Assembly (NCBI RefSeq): GCF_937128415.1
Contig: NZ_CAKZMJ010000073.1
Location: 1-55,385 of the forward strand
Source of the DNA: an uncultured Caldilinea sp.
Lineage (GTDB): Bacteria; Chloroflexota; Anaerolineae; Caldilineales; Caldilineaceae
DNA length: 55,385 nt
Direction of reading: 5' to 3'
Every line of letters begins with the position of its first letter. Position 1 is the stretch's first letter. Positions 37,385 to 46,874 of this stretch are shown here, piece after piece. Below the pieces are notes generated by a model. That model was not told the DNA's origin. It searched no databases and saw nothing but the letters and a program-made list of their open reading frames with translations. The position numbers and the translations under genes are program-made.

Positions 37385-38308
37385 ATGAAGAGGGATCGGA
37401 GCGATCTGGCCTCCACGAAAACCGCCGAGGTTGAAGAAATGAGCGTCCTTCCGGCTGACGAAGCATCGAGGCGTTCGTTTCTGCGCAAATTTGCCAGCAG
37501 CATTTTTGCCGGGCTGGTTGCTCCGGCAGTGCTGGCGAGCGGTGCAACCCTACAGGCGGCTTCGTCGGAAGAGCAAACCATCGAGTCGCCTTCGCAGGCC
37601 AAAGGCGGCGATACAATTTTCAAACGCATGATGGCGGAGCTGCACAAGGCGATGCAAAAGCCGGTGGAGCAGCGCAGATGGGTCATGGTGATCGATCTGC
37701 GCAAGTGCACAGGCTGTCAGGCGTGCAACGTGGCCTGCATCGCCGAAAATCAACTGCCGCCCGGCGTCGTCTATCGACCGGTGATCGATGAAGAACTTGG
37801 GACCTATCCGAACGTATCGATCCGCTCCATGCCGCGGCCGTGCATGCAATGCGAGAACCCTCCCTGTGTGCCTGTTTGTCCGGTCACGGCCACCTGGCAA
37901 CGCCCTGACGGCATCGTGGACATCGACTATGAGCAGTGCATCGGCTGTCGGTATTGCATGACCGCCTGCCCTTACCACGCGCGCACCTTTGACTTTGGCT
38001 ACAAATACACGGAAGAGACGCCCGCGGTTCAACCCTATGAAGAGCAGGCCAATTTTGAGTACGGACAGCGCTGGGCGCGCGAAGGGCGCAACTCTCCAAT
38101 CGGCAATGTGCGCAAGTGTCATTTCTGCCGCCATAAGCTGGAAGCGGGGATGTTGCCCTCCTGTGTGACGACTTGCATCGGTCACGCCACCTACTTTGGC
38201 GATGCAAACGATCCGGAAAGTCTGGTCTCCGAGCTGATTTCGAGACCGAATGTCATGCGGCTGAAAGAGGAAGCCGGCACCAAACCGCGTGTGTACTATT
38301 TGTTGTGA
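37385..38308 (+). CDS. Tat-exported four-cluster Fe-S subunit (TtrB/PsrB/DmsB-like)
   Basis: The 307-residue protein begins with about 35 polar residues, then a twin-arginine signal SRRSFLRKFA with its hydrophobic segment. Four cysteine clusters follow: CTGCQACNVAC, CMQCENPPCVPVCP, CIGCRYCMTACP and CHFCRHK...SCVTTC. These are the four [4Fe-4S] sites of the electron-transfer subunit in complex iron-sulfur molybdoenzymes. It passes electrons from the membrane subunit to the Mo subunit outside the cytoplasm. AAGGAG precedes the start. The gene order B-C-A with the next two genes matches tetrathionate reductase operons. Confidence 0.88.
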   Translation: MKRDRSDLASTKTAEVEEMSVLPADEASRRSFLRKFASSIFAGLVAPAVLASGATLQAASSEEQTIESPSQAKGGDTIFKRMMAELHKAMQKPVEQRRWVMVIDLRKCTGCQACNVACIAENQLPPGVVYRPVIDEELGTYPNVSIRSMPRPCMQCENPPCVPVCPVTATWQRPDGIVDIDYEQCIGCRYCMTACPYHARTFDFGYKYTEETPAVQPYEEQANFEYGQRWAREGRNSPIGNVRKCHFCRHKLEAGMLPSCVTTCIGHATYFGDANDPESLVSELISRPNVMRLKEEAGTKPRVYYLL

Positions 38309-38392
38309 GCTTGTCCTCATCTTGCGACTCCGTGGCGCCACACCTGGGTCGGCGTCATGGCGCCGCAAACGATGGAAAAAGGAGAGAGTTCT

Positions 38393-39604
38393 ATGACCAC
38401 AGCACAAATTGCGCACGGTTTTCGGATGGACCGTCGCGTCGATTTTATCATCTCGCTCGCCCTGGCGATCCTGGCGTTGGCCGTCGGCTCGTGGGGCGTC
38501 TTTCGGGTCTTGTTCATAGGCGATCACGGAGCCGTGACCAGCTATGTGCCGTGGGGGCTTTGGGTGGGCGTCTACGTCTATTTGGTCTGGCTGGAAGTCG
38601 GCACGATGCTCGCCTACACGGCCCTGCGCTATGGATTTCGTGTGGAGGGATTGGAGAAGCTAGGCCCCGTCGTGGCGCTGGCAGCTCTGGCCGCTCTGAT
38701 CGGCGCCCTGTTCATCATCGGCATGGACCTTGGTCATCCTTTCCGCTTCTGGAAGGCTTATCTGCAGCCGAACTTTGGCTCCTTGATGACCTGGATGATC
38801 TGGCTGCACACCCTCTACCTCTTGCTCCTGGTGGGGGAGCTCTACGCCTACCGACGCGGCAAGGACGCTTTGGCTAAAAGGCTTACGCTGATCGGAGCGC
38901 CGGTGGGCGTGGCGCTCATCGGCGTCATCGGCGGGCTCTTTGGCGTCATTGCAGCTCGTCCGTATTGGAACGCCTCCGTGCTGCCTCTGATGTTTTTCGT
39001 TTCGTCTCTAGTGGCCGGCATCGGGCTGCTCATCCTGTTGCATCTTCTGTTTTCGCCGACGGCCGGCGCTCCGCAATATGCTTCCACGGCCCAGGAGCTG
39101 GCGCGCATCTTTTTGGTGGGCATCATCATCGGGCTGTTCGCCGCCGGCGCCAACGCACTGGTGATCGCCTATCCCGGTGTGCCCGCCTATTCCGAAGGGC
39201 TGCGGCTGGTGCTCTTTGGCCCTTACTGGTGGACGATCTGGATTGTACACTTGTTGTTCGGCGTGCTCGTTCCATTAGGGCTCCTTCTCTGGAACCGACG
39301 CAATCTTCTGGTGATCGGCGTCGCTGCGGCCCTGATGGTGTGGACTTTTGTGATGGTGCCGTTGAACATCGTGATTCCCGGCCTGGCCTATCCTACGCCG
39401 GAGCTGGAAGGGCTGAAGCGCGCCGCCGTGCACCATCGCCTTTCCTTCGACTACTTCCCCTCGTTGATTGAGTGGTTGGTTGTCATCTTTGCAGTCGGCA
39501 TTGCGCTGGCGATTTTTACCGTCGGCTACAAAATCGTTCTCGAACCGTATCAACGCCGCGTCCTTGGATTATCCGGCGAGCAACTTTCCGGAGGTGATGC
39601 ATGA
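38393..39604 (+). CDS. NrfD/PsrC-family quinol-oxidising membrane subunit (TtrC-like)
   Basis: A 403-residue polytopic protein with about ten helices. It has NrfD-type features: SYVPWGLWVGVYVYLVWLEV near residue 50, a helix starting MDLGHPFRFWK, and MTWMIWLHTLYLLLL. The family holds the menaquinone site and passes electrons to the Fe-S subunit. The start at 38393 is supported by AAAGGAG 8 nt upstream; the track start 12 codons earlier has no SD. Its stop overlaps the Mo-subunit start by 4 bp. Confidence 0.87.
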   Translation: MTTAQIAHGFRMDRRVDFIISLALAILALAVGSWGVFRVLFIGDHGAVTSYVPWGLWVGVYVYLVWLEVGTMLAYTALRYGFRVEGLEKLGPVVALAALAALIGALFIIGMDLGHPFRFWKAYLQPNFGSLMTWMIWLHTLYLLLLVGELYAYRRGKDALAKRLTLIGAPVGVALIGVIGGLFGVIAARPYWNASVLPLMFFVSSLVAGIGLLILLHLLFSPTAGAPQYASTAQELARIFLVGIIIGLFAAGANALVIAYPGVPAYSEGLRLVLFGPYWWTIWIVHLLFGVLVPLGLLLWNRRNLLVIGVAAALMVWTFVMVPLNIVIPGLAYPTPELEGLKRAAVHHRLSFDYFPSLIEWLVVIFAVGIALAIFTVGYKIVLEPYQRRVLGLSGEQLSGGDA

Positions 39605-42600
39605 AACCGTCAAGCGTGGATGTTCAAATGCAAGAGATCGGAGCCGTGAACCATGCGGCATCCCGAGCGGAAGAACCCCAAGATCGCTCTCGCCGCAATT
39701 TTCTGCGCAACTCTGCATTGCTGGGCGGCGCTGCGCTCTTCGCCGGTCACCTGAGTCAGCGCGAGGCGCTGGCGCAGACGGCCAGCCTCGACGATGGTCG
39801 TTTTTACAAGCTGGCGGACCCACGCAATATTCTGTACACCAGTTGCCAGAATTGCAACACAGGTTGCGGCATCAAGGTGAAATTGCTCGACGGCGTGGTG
39901 GTCAAAGTGGACGGCAACCCCTTCAATCCCTGGACGATGACCCCGCACATCGACTACGACAACTCGCCGCTCGATCCCAACGTCGCTCGTCTGGACGGCG
40001 CCATCTGCCCTCGCGGGCAGGCCGGCATCCAGATTTTGTATGACCCCTATCGCATCCGCACAGTTTTGAAGCGTGCAGGCAAGCGCGGTGAGAACAAATG
40101 GCAGTCGATCTCTTTTGAACAGGCTGTCACCGAGATTGTCGAGGGGGGCCGCCTCTTCGCCCATGTTCCGGGCGAGGAGAACCGAGAGGTGGAAGGGTTG
40201 CGCGACCTCTATGCGCTGCGCGACCCGGAGCTGGCCGCCGCCATGAGCGCAGACGTCGCTCTGATCCGCTCCAAGAAGATGACCGTCGCCGAATTTCAAG
40301 AGAAATATCGAGAACATCTGGACGCATTGATCGATCCGGATCATCCCGATCTGGGGCCGAAGAACAATCAGCTCGTCTTCATGTGGGGGCGCATGAAAGC
40401 CGGCCGCTCCCAGATGGTGCAACGCTTCATCACCAACAGCTTCGGCAGCCTGAATCGTCATGGACACACGACGGTCTGTCAAGGCTCGCTCTATTTCGCC
40501 TGCAAGGCGATGAGCGAGCAATATGCGGACGGCAAATGGAGCGGGGGGCAAAAATTCTACTGGCAGGCGGACACCGGCAACAGCGAGTTCATCATCTTTG
40601 TCGGCGCCAACATCTTCGAGGGTGGGTATGGGCCGCCGCTGCGCACCGGCAAGGTGACCGACGGCCTGACCGAGCGCGGCCTCAAGATCGCTGTGGTGGA
40701 CCCGCGCCACTCCAAGACGGCGGCGAAGGCGTGGAAATGGATCCCCGCCGCCCCCGGCGCAGAGGGCGCCCTGGCGTTGGCGATGATTCAGTGGATCATC
40801 GAGAATCAGCGCTACGACGCGCGCTATCTGGCTGCAGCGAACAAGGCGGCGGCGGCGGAGATCGGCGAGTCCACCTGGAGCAACGCCGCCTGGCTGGTTC
40901 GTATCGAAAAAGACGGCCCCGGCGCCTTCCTGCGCGTGCGCGACCTGCCGCCGGAGCTTCAACCGGACGATGTAGCGGAGAAAGACGATCGGTTTGTCGT
41001 CCTGCAAGAGGGCAAACCGACGGCGGTTGCGCCCGCCGACGCCGAGACGCCGGTGCATGGCGACCTCTTCGTGGACACGACGATCGGCGGCATACGCGTC
41101 AAAAGCGCCATGCAGCTGCTGTTTGAATCCGCCAACGAACACACGCTCGAAGAGTGGGCGCAGATTTGCGATGTCCGCGCGCAGGACATCGTTGAGCTGG
41201 CGCGTGAGTTCACCAGCCATGGTAAGAAGGCCGCCGCAGACATCCATCGCGGCGTTTCACAGCACACGAACGGCTACTACAATGTGGCCGCCTGGATGAG
41301 CCTCAACCTACTGATCGGAAACTACGACTGGAAGGGCGGGATGGTCAAGCCCACCACCTACGACGCAACGGGCGCCAAGAACGGTCAACCGTTTCCGGTG
41401 ATGAGCATGCATCCAAACGCCATGCCCACCTTCGGCGTCTCGATCATCCGCCACGAGACCGAATACGAAAAGTCGACCCTGTTTGAAGGATATCCCGCCA
41501 AACGCCCCTGGTATCCACTGGCGTCCGACATCTACCAGGAGACGATTCCCTCGGCGGGCGACGCCTATCCGTATCCTATCAAGGCGCTCATCCTTTATAT
41601 GGGGGCGCCGACTTACGCCCTGCCCGCCGGGCACACCAATATCCAGATTCTTGCAGACGTGGAGAAGATTCCGCTCTTCATCGCCAACGACATCACAATC
41701 GGCGAGACCTCCCTGTACGCCGATTACATCTTCCCCGATCTGAGCTACATGGAGCGCTGGGAGTTTCACGGCTCCCATCCATCCGTGACGCCCAAAGTCC
41801 AGCCGATTCGCAACCCGGTGGCTGCGCCGATGGTCGAAACGGTGCGGGTTTTCGGCGAAGAGGTTCCGATCTGTTTGGAATCGATGTTGATGGCGTTCGC
41901 CGAAAAGCTGGGCAGCACCGGTTTTGGGCCGAACGGCTTCGGCGAAGGACAGAAATTGACGCATCCTGACGACTTTTATCTCAAAATGGTGGCGAACGTG
42001 GCCGCCGAAGACACGCCCGTGCCCGACGCTTCGGACGAAGAGTTGGCGCTCTTTACAGAGGCGAGACGCCATCTTCCGGAGAGCGTTTTCAGCGTCGACC
42101 GCTGGCGAGAAGCCGTCGGCGAGGAGTGGTGGCGCAAAGTCGTCTATGTGCTCAACCGCGGCGGTCGTTTCCAGGGCTATGCAGAAGCCTATGACGGCGA
42201 GAGACTGCGCAACCGCTACGGACGCCAGATCAACCTTTATCACGAGAAAACGGCGTTGCTGCGCAACAGCATGACAGGGGAGCGCTATCTGGGCTATCCA
42301 AAGCATTTGCCGATCGCCGACAGCCTGGGGCGCTCTTTGGAAGAGGATCGACAACAGGGCTATCCTTTGTTGCTGAGCACCTATCGCCAGAGCACGCAGA
42401 CCAAATCGCGCACCAACGGTTGCTATTGGCTCCTGACGATCAGCCCGGAAAATGAGGTGCTGATCAACCGCGTCGACGCCGAGCGTCTGGGGCTGGCGCC
42501 CGGCGATACGGTGCGCATCAAGAGCGCCTCCAATCCCGACGGTGTCTGGAACCTCGGCCCTCTGGGACGCAAACCCGTGGAAGGCCGCGTCAAGGTGATC

Positions 42601-42837
42601 GAAGGCATCAGGCCCGGCGTGGTCAGCTTCTCACTCGGCTTCGGTCACTGGGCCAACGGCGCCAGCGCCTTTACGATCGACGGCGAAACCATTCCGGCGG
42701 ATCCGCGGCGCGCTGCAGGATTTCACGCCAATGCGATCATGCGCGTCGATCCATATCTCGGCAACACCTGCCTGTCCGACATTGTAGGCGGCAGCGCCGT
42801 CTTCTATGACACATGGGTGAAACTGGAAAAGGTGTAA
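39601..42837 (+). CDS. Molybdopterin oxidoreductase catalytic subunit (tetrathionate/thiosulfate/polysulfide reductase-like)
   Basis: The 1078-residue protein has a Tat signal (SRRNFLRNSALLGGAA) and a [4Fe-4S] site at Cys82, Cys85, Cys89 and Cys136. The likely Mo ligand is Cys293 in TVCQGSLY. A Cys ligand is typical of the polysulfide/thiosulfate/tetrathionate/arsenate-reductase branch, rather than the Ser of DMSO reductase. The C-terminal MopB-binding domain (about residues 925-1060) is intact. Length near 1050, Cys ligation and gene order Fe-S/NrfD/Mo favour a TtrA-like enzyme. Arsenate, selenate or another oxyanion remains possible. It acts outside the cytoplasmic membrane as the terminal reductase of menaquinol oxidation, or in reverse. 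A terminator follows 12 bp after the stop. Confidence 0.85.
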   Translation: MKPSSVDVQMQEIGAVNHAASRAEEPQDRSRRNFLRNSALLGGAALFAGHLSQREALAQTASLDDGRFYKLADPRNILYTSCQNCNTGCGIKVKLLDGVVVKVDGNPFNPWTMTPHIDYDNSPLDPNVARLDGAICPRGQAGIQILYDPYRIRTVLKRAGKRGENKWQSISFEQAVTEIVEGGRLFAHVPGEENREVEGLRDLYALRDPELAAAMSADVALIRSKKMTVAEFQEKYREHLDALIDPDHPDLGPKNNQLVFMWGRMKAGRSQMVQRFITNSFGSLNRHGHTTVCQGSLYFACKAMSEQYADGKWSGGQKFYWQADTGNSEFIIFVGANIFEGGYGPPLRTGKVTDGLTERGLKIAVVDPRHSKTAAKAWKWIPAAPGAEGALALAMIQWIIENQRYDARYLAAANKAAAAEIGESTWSNAAWLVRIEKDGPGAFLRVRDLPPELQPDDVAEKDDRFVVLQEGKPTAVAPADAETPVHGDLFVDTTIGGIRVKSAMQLLFESANEHTLEEWAQICDVRAQDIVELAREFTSHGKKAAADIHRGVSQHTNGYYNVAAWMSLNLLIGNYDWKGGMVKPTTYDATGAKNGQPFPVMSMHPNAMPTFGVSIIRHETEYEKSTLFEGYPAKRPWYPLASDIYQETIPSAGDAYPYPIKALILYMGAPTYALPAGHTNIQILADVEKIPLFIANDITIGETSLYADYIFPDLSYMERWEFHGSHPSVTPKVQPIRNPVAAPMVETVRVFGEEVPICLESMLMAFAEKLGSTGFGPNGFGEGQKLTHPDDFYLKMVANVAAEDTPVPDASDEELALFTEARRHLPESVFSVDRWREAVGEEWWRKVVYVLNRGGRFQGYAEAYDGERLRNRYGRQINLYHEKTALLRNSMTGERYLGYPKHLPIADSLGRSLEEDRQQGYPLLLSTYRQSTQTKSRTNGCYWLLTISPENEVLINRVDAERLGLAPGDTVRIKSASNPDGVWNLGPLGRKPVEGRVKVIEGIRPGVVSFSLGFGHWANGASAFTIDGETIPADPRRAAGFHANAIMRVDPYLGNTCLSDIVGGSAVFYDTWVKLEKV

Positions 42838-42848
42838 CGATTCGTCAG

Positions 42849-42898
42849 CCGCCGTTCAACTGTCGCCGGACCGACGCCGGTTGAACGGCGGTTTTCTT
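42849..42898 (+). terminator. Rho-independent terminator of the molybdoenzyme operon
   Basis: CCGCCGTTCAAC (42849-42860) pairs with GTTGAACGGCGG (42880-42891), with a 19-nt loop that can pair internally. TTTTCTT follows. It begins 12 bp after the Mo-subunit stop codon. Confidence 0.88.
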
Positions 42899-43068
42899 CT
42901 GCCCGCATTCGTTTTTCGGTCTCTTGCGCCTCTTCTTGGACAATCCCCTGCTTTTTCCCTACACCCTTGTCGAAGGGCTTGAGCAAAGTCCATGTGTGTC
43001 CAGACGCGCAACGGTTCTGTGAAGTTTTTCTGATGTACAATAGGGGGCGATAGGAGCAGCAAACCAAG

Positions 43069-44130
43069 ATGACTCATCCATTTTTAATCTACGGCGCCAA
43101 TGGTTACACCGGCGCGCTGATCGCCCGCACGGCGGTCACCCAAGGGTTGCAGCCGATGCTGGCCGGCCGCAACGAAACGCAGGTGGCGACGCTGGCCAGG
43201 CAACTCCAGCTCCCGTATCGAATCGCACCGTTGGATGACGCATCTGCGCTCGACGCCGCGCTTTCCGGAGTGACGGTGGCGTTGCACTGCGCCGGCCCTT
43301 TCGTCTATACGGCGGCGCCCATGGTGGAAGCCTGTCTGCGCAACGGGGTGCACTATCTCGACGTCACCGGCGAAATCGCTGTGTTCGAGGCGCTGGCCCA
43401 ACGCAACGAGGAGGCGCAACGTGCGGGCGTGATGCTTCTGCCCGGCGTCGGCTTCGACGTGGCTCCTTCGGATTGCCTGGCAGTGCACCTCCACCGCAGG
43501 CTGCCCACCGCCGTCCGGCTTTTGCTCGGCGTTTGCGCACTGGGCAAAATTTCGCGCGGCACGGCGACGACGATGCTGGAGGCGCTTCTGCGTGGGGAGG
43601 GCGGCATGGTGCGTCGAGATGGCAAGTTGACGCCCGTTCCTATCGCCTGGAAGACGCGCTCGATCGACTTCGGCAAGGGGCCGCGCCTGGCCGTCACCGT
43701 TCCCTGGGGCGATGTGGCGACGGCCTATTACAGCACCGGCGTCCCCAACATCGAAGTGTACATGTGCTTCTCCAAGGCGATGGTGCGCGCCTTGCAGGCC
43801 GGTCGCTGCTTCGGTTGGCTGCTGCGTGCGCCCGGCGTGGCGAAGGAGTTGCGTCGCCGCATTCGCTCCGCAACTCCTGGTCCGACCGACGAAGAACGCT
43901 TGCGCGGCGTCAGCTTGTTATGGGGGCGCGCCGAAGACGACTTGGGCCATGTCGTGGAGGCGCGCATGCGCACGCCGGAAGCCTACACACTGACGGCGCT
44001 GGCGTCGCTTCGCCTCGTGCAGAAAGTGTTGGCAGGCGACGTCAAACCGGGTTTTCAAACCCCGGCCGGCGCATATGGCGCCGATTGGATTCTCGCCATC
44101 GAAGGCGTGGAGCGAATCGATTTGAGTTGA
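43069..44130 (+). CDS. Saccharopine-dehydrogenase-like NAD(P)-binding protein (trans-acting enoyl reductase family)
   Basis: The 353-residue protein starts with a dinucleotide-binding fold YGANGYTGALIAR and LAGRNETQV. LHCAGPFVYTAAPMVEACL and HYLDVTGEIAVFE are typical of the family around mycobacterial trans-acting enoyl reductases and saccharopine dehydrogenase-like oxidoreductases. GVGFDVAPSDCLA follows. The substrate is unknown; family members act on lipids or amino-acid intermediates. AGGAG lies about 12 nt before the ATG, and a TACAAT at 43036 may be its -10. It is monocistronic and convergent with the LUD-domain gene. Confidence 0.82.
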   Translation: MTHPFLIYGANGYTGALIARTAVTQGLQPMLAGRNETQVATLARQLQLPYRIAPLDDASALDAALSGVTVALHCAGPFVYTAAPMVEACLRNGVHYLDVTGEIAVFEALAQRNEEAQRAGVMLLPGVGFDVAPSDCLAVHLHRRLPTAVRLLLGVCALGKISRGTATTMLEALLRGEGGMVRRDGKLTPVPIAWKTRSIDFGKGPRLAVTVPWGDVATAYYSTGVPNIEVYMCFSKAMVRALQAGRCFGWLLRAPGVAKELRRRIRSATPGPTDEERLRGVSLLWGRAEDDLGHVVEARMRTPEAYTLTALASLRLVQKVLAGDVKPGFQTPAGAYGADWILAIEGVERIDLS

Positions 44131-44183
44131 ACGGCTGAAGCTTCGAGAATGAAGGACGGTCGCCGCTCGCTTCCTCTTTTGGC

Positions 44184-44960
44184 CTATTCACCGCCGTCGC
44201 CCAGGTCGTTGAACAAAATTGCGTGCACAAATTTCGGGCCGTGCACCCCCAGCGTGAGGTTCATCTCGATGTCGCCGGACTTGCTGGGCCCGGTGATCAG
44301 GTTCCAGCCGGCGCGGCTGCGCAGCAGGTCAACCAGCTCGCCGGCGGCGCGGCGTTCGGCAAGCCAGGATTCGATGGTTGGATAGAGGCGGCTGAAAGGG
44401 ATGATCGCAACATGGCGGAAGGGCAGCAGGCTGGCGGCGCGGCTTTGCCCCGGGCCGGCGATCACCAGCATCGAGGCGGTGGCAGCGAAGGCGGCCTCGA
44501 CGCCGGTGACGCCGAAGCGAATGAAACGCACCGCTTCCAATGCCTCCGGCGTCGTGAGCTGGCGGGGGGCGACCAGTTTCCAGCCGGTGTCGGCGAGCGC
44601 CTCATGCAATCCCTCCACGGGCAGTTTGTCCGCCGCCCAGCTCAAGACCATACGCTCTTGGCCGCGCAGATCGGGCTTTGGCCCCTTGCGCGCCGCCTCC
44701 TCTTCGGCGGCCCAGTCGTTTAACCGGTTGATCAGCGCCAGCCGCACCTCGATGGCGGATTCGAGAATCTCGTAGCTTCCGTATAGCTTGGTCAGCTCCT
44801 GCCCGAAACGTTCCGCCAGCTGGCGTTTGCCGCCTTCGGCGTGCGTCACCGTCATGCGCTCTTCGGCGGTGAGGGGCGGCGCCTCGCGCGGGGGAAAGGG
44901 CAAATCAGGGCGATCCAGAATTGTGCGAATGCGAGTGAGGATTTCGTTGCGTGCGTCCAT
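44184..44960 (-). CDS. LUD-domain protein (LutC/YkgG-like)
   Basis: The 258-residue protein fits the LutC family. It has an N-terminal MDARNEILTRIRTIL helix, a helical middle and a LUD core with VTGVEAAFAATASMLV, SLLPFRHVAIIPFSRLYPT and the ending GPSKSGDIEMNLTLGVHGPKFVHAIL. LutC acts with LutA and LutB (Fe-S proteins) in L-lactate oxidation. Neither partner is nearby, so this copy is an orphan here. The start at 44960 begins the conserved N-terminus; only a weak SD is visible. Confidence 0.85.
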   Translation of the reverse strand: MDARNEILTRIRTILDRPDLPFPPREAPPLTAEERMTVTHAEGGKRQLAERFGQELTKLYGSYEILESAIEVRLALINRLNDWAAEEEAARKGPKPDLRGQERMVLSWAADKLPVEGLHEALADTGWKLVAPRQLTTPEALEAVRFIRFGVTGVEAAFAATASMLVIAGPGQSRAASLLPFRHVAIIPFSRLYPTIESWLAERRAAGELVDLLRSRAGWNLITGPSKSGDIEMNLTLGVHGPKFVHAILFNDLGDGGE

Positions 44961-45080
44961 GGCCGTTTCTCTGACTCCAACGCAAGAGGCTATATCTCTC
45001 TGGCCCACGGAGAGCCCGGGGTGCAGAGCCATCAAATTTATCCACTCGTGTTACGCAGTTCGATGGCGCCTTCTCATAGA

Positions 45081-45274
45081 ATGCAACCTTGCAGGAAGCT
45101 AGAAGGAATTTCACAAAGGATTCTGGCAACCCGTAGGCGCAGCTGCGCATGCTCGAATTCTTCCAGACTTTGCAGCTCATCAAGCGCGTGCGGCTGAGAG
45201 CCGCACCTACGAGGAAACCGGCGCTGCGCGTTGGTTAAAAATCCAGAGCTCCCCAGAAACAAAGCCAACTGCAT
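45081..45274 (-). repeat. MITE-like repeat, copy C (inverted relative to copy A)
   Basis: Starts ATGCAACCTTGCAGGAAGCT and continues GGAATTTCACAAAGGATTCTGGCA, then CCCGTAGGCGCAGCTGCG. It ends with the GTGCGGCTGAGAGCCGCACC palindrome, CTACGAGG and a degraded arm TTAAAAATC...CAACTGCAT. Reverse-complemented, it aligns with copy A over both ends but has a different centre. The remainder of the 44961-45398 gap holds the glycosidase promoter and nothing else recognisable. Confidence 0.7.
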
Positions 45275-45363
45275 AAGGTGGATTCATTATACAGCGGTCA
45301 TTCAGCCTTGTGCGAAAGCTCAGCTGCGCAGCAAACAATCGCTTGACCAAATTCTTCAAAGAA

Positions 45364-45392
45364 TAGACGCAACACGGGAGTGCGGATACAAT
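45364..45392 (+). promoter_or_regulatory. Leaderless promoter of the glycosidase gene
   Basis: TAGACG (45364-45369), a 17-nt spacer and TACAAT (45387-45392), then exactly 6 nt and ATG at 45399. No SD precedes the ATG. Confidence 0.55.
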
Positions 45393-45398
45393 ATCGCT

Positions 45399-46733
45399 AT
45401 GCTACACGTCAAGTTGATCCAGGAGGCTCATTTCCGAGCCGTCAACATTCTTCACGAGTGCTCCACGCCCTATGGCTTTCGCGCTTCGGCGCAGGCGGCC
45501 GGCTATCCGCAGATTTGGGCGCGCGATTCCGCCATCACCTTCCTGGGCGCCGTCTGCACGGGCAACGAGAACCTGATCCGCGCCGGCAGAGCGTCGCTGG
45601 AGACGCTGGGCCGACATCAGAGCCGTCGCGGGCTGATTCCACTCAACGTCAACCCGGACACCGGCTATGTCAGCACCGAAAACGCCGGCGCCGTCGATTC
45701 CAACCTCTGGTTCATCCTCGCCCATTATCTGCATTTCCACTACACGCGCGACCAGGAGTTTCTGCTGCGCCACTGGCCCACGATCGACAAGGCGATGCGT
45801 TGGCTCGACTATCAGGACATGAACGAGTGCGGCCTCTTGGAGGTGCCGGAGGCGGGCGACTGGATGGACCTGCTGGCGGTGCGCTACAACGTGTTGTATG
45901 ACAACGTGCTCTATTACGCCGCCAAGCTGGCGCATCAGGAGCTGGCGGCGCACCTGCCGGAGGGGACGGAAGTCTATCAAGGCGAGGTGGACGCCGCCGG
46001 CGTGCATGAGCGCGTCAACCTGTTGATGTGGGTGGATCGCTGCTGGGTGGCCGAACACTTTGCGGAGCACCTGGAGAAGCTCAAGGCGATCCGGCTGGAA
46101 TGGTTCATGCTCTATCACAACGTCGGCACCATTTCCAGCCGACCGTTTTATCTGCCGTTCGTCGCCTTCCGCGAATACGGCGACTGGTGCGATAGCCTGG
46201 GCAACTTGCTGGCCGTGCTCACCGGCATCGCCGACGGCCATCGTCGCGAGCATATTCTGCGCTACATGTTGCAGGTGGGCATGGCGGAGCCCTACCCGAC
46301 CAAGGCCATCTATCCACCGATCTTCCCCGGCGAAAGCCACTGGCGCGAGTATTACCGCAGCCGCAATTTGAATCTGCCGCATCAATACCACAACGGCGGT
46401 ATCTGGCCGATGATCGGGGGCTTCCATGTGGCTGCGCTGATGCGCCATGGCTGGCGGCATCAGGCGGAGCAAATGCTCGTCGCCCTGGCCGAAGCCAACC
46501 GCCAGGGCACGACCTACGAATGGAGCTTCAACGAGTGGCTGCACGGCGCCAGCGGCCATCCGATGGGCTACGAGCAGCAGGCGTGGTCCGCCGCCATGTT
46601 TCTCTACGCCGAGCACGCCGTGCGCACAGGGACGCTGCCTCTGTTCGATGAGCTGCTCGCCGCCAAGCCCGCCTCCGCGGTCGCACGCGAAAACAACGAA
46701 TTTCATATCGCCGCGGGCGGAGGGCCGGTTTAG
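45399..46733 (+). CDS. (alpha/alpha)6-barrel glycoside hydrolase (GH100/amyloglucosidase-like)
   Basis: The 444-residue protein resembles neutral/alkaline invertase (GH100) and related (alpha/alpha)6 glycosidases. It shows YGFRASAQAAGYPQIWARDSAI with a likely catalytic Asp, DSNLWFILAHYLHFH and EAGDWMDLLAVRYNVLYDN. Later segments are YHNGGIWPMIGGFHVAALMR and FNEWLHGASGHPMGYEQQAWSA. There is no signal peptide, so it is probably intracellular and acts on sucrose or alpha-glucan-like sugars; the substrate is not certain. The start at 45399 coincides with domain homology and a TACAAT box 6 nt upstream; the longer frame runs into the MITE-like repeat. It stands alone. Confidence 0.72.
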   Translation: MLHVKLIQEAHFRAVNILHECSTPYGFRASAQAAGYPQIWARDSAITFLGAVCTGNENLIRAGRASLETLGRHQSRRGLIPLNVNPDTGYVSTENAGAVDSNLWFILAHYLHFHYTRDQEFLLRHWPTIDKAMRWLDYQDMNECGLLEVPEAGDWMDLLAVRYNVLYDNVLYYAAKLAHQELAAHLPEGTEVYQGEVDAAGVHERVNLLMWVDRCWVAEHFAEHLEKLKAIRLEWFMLYHNVGTISSRPFYLPFVAFREYGDWCDSLGNLLAVLTGIADGHRREHILRYMLQVGMAEPYPTKAIYPPIFPGESHWREYYRSRNLNLPHQYHNGGIWPMIGGFHVAALMRHGWRHQAEQMLVALAEANRQGTTYEWSFNEWLHGASGHPMGYEQQAWSAAMFLYAEHAVRTGTLPLFDELLAAKPASAVARENNEFHIAAGGGPV

Positions 46734-46769
46734 AGGTATGGAACGCGAGATTTTTGTTTTTTGCATACT

Positions 46770-46798
46770 TTGCGCAGAACGAAGAAAAATGTTATAGT
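46770..46798 (+). promoter_or_regulatory. Promoter of the PEP-CTERM-like protein gene
   Basis: TTGCGC (46770-46775), a 17-nt spacer and TATAGT (46793-46798) form a good sigma70-type promoter, with a leader of about 70 nt before the ATG at 46875. Confidence 0.6.
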
Positions 46799-46874
46799 CT
46801 GCAAACCATGTCTTGATGCTTTGAAGAAAGGTCTAGACACCTGCATCACACTCTGCCTGAGGGGAGCCGCCATC

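Noticed and set aside
45231..45398. Upstream extension of the glycosidase frame
   Set aside because: It runs through MITE copy C and has no homology; the promoter box 6 nt before 45399 supports the shorter start.
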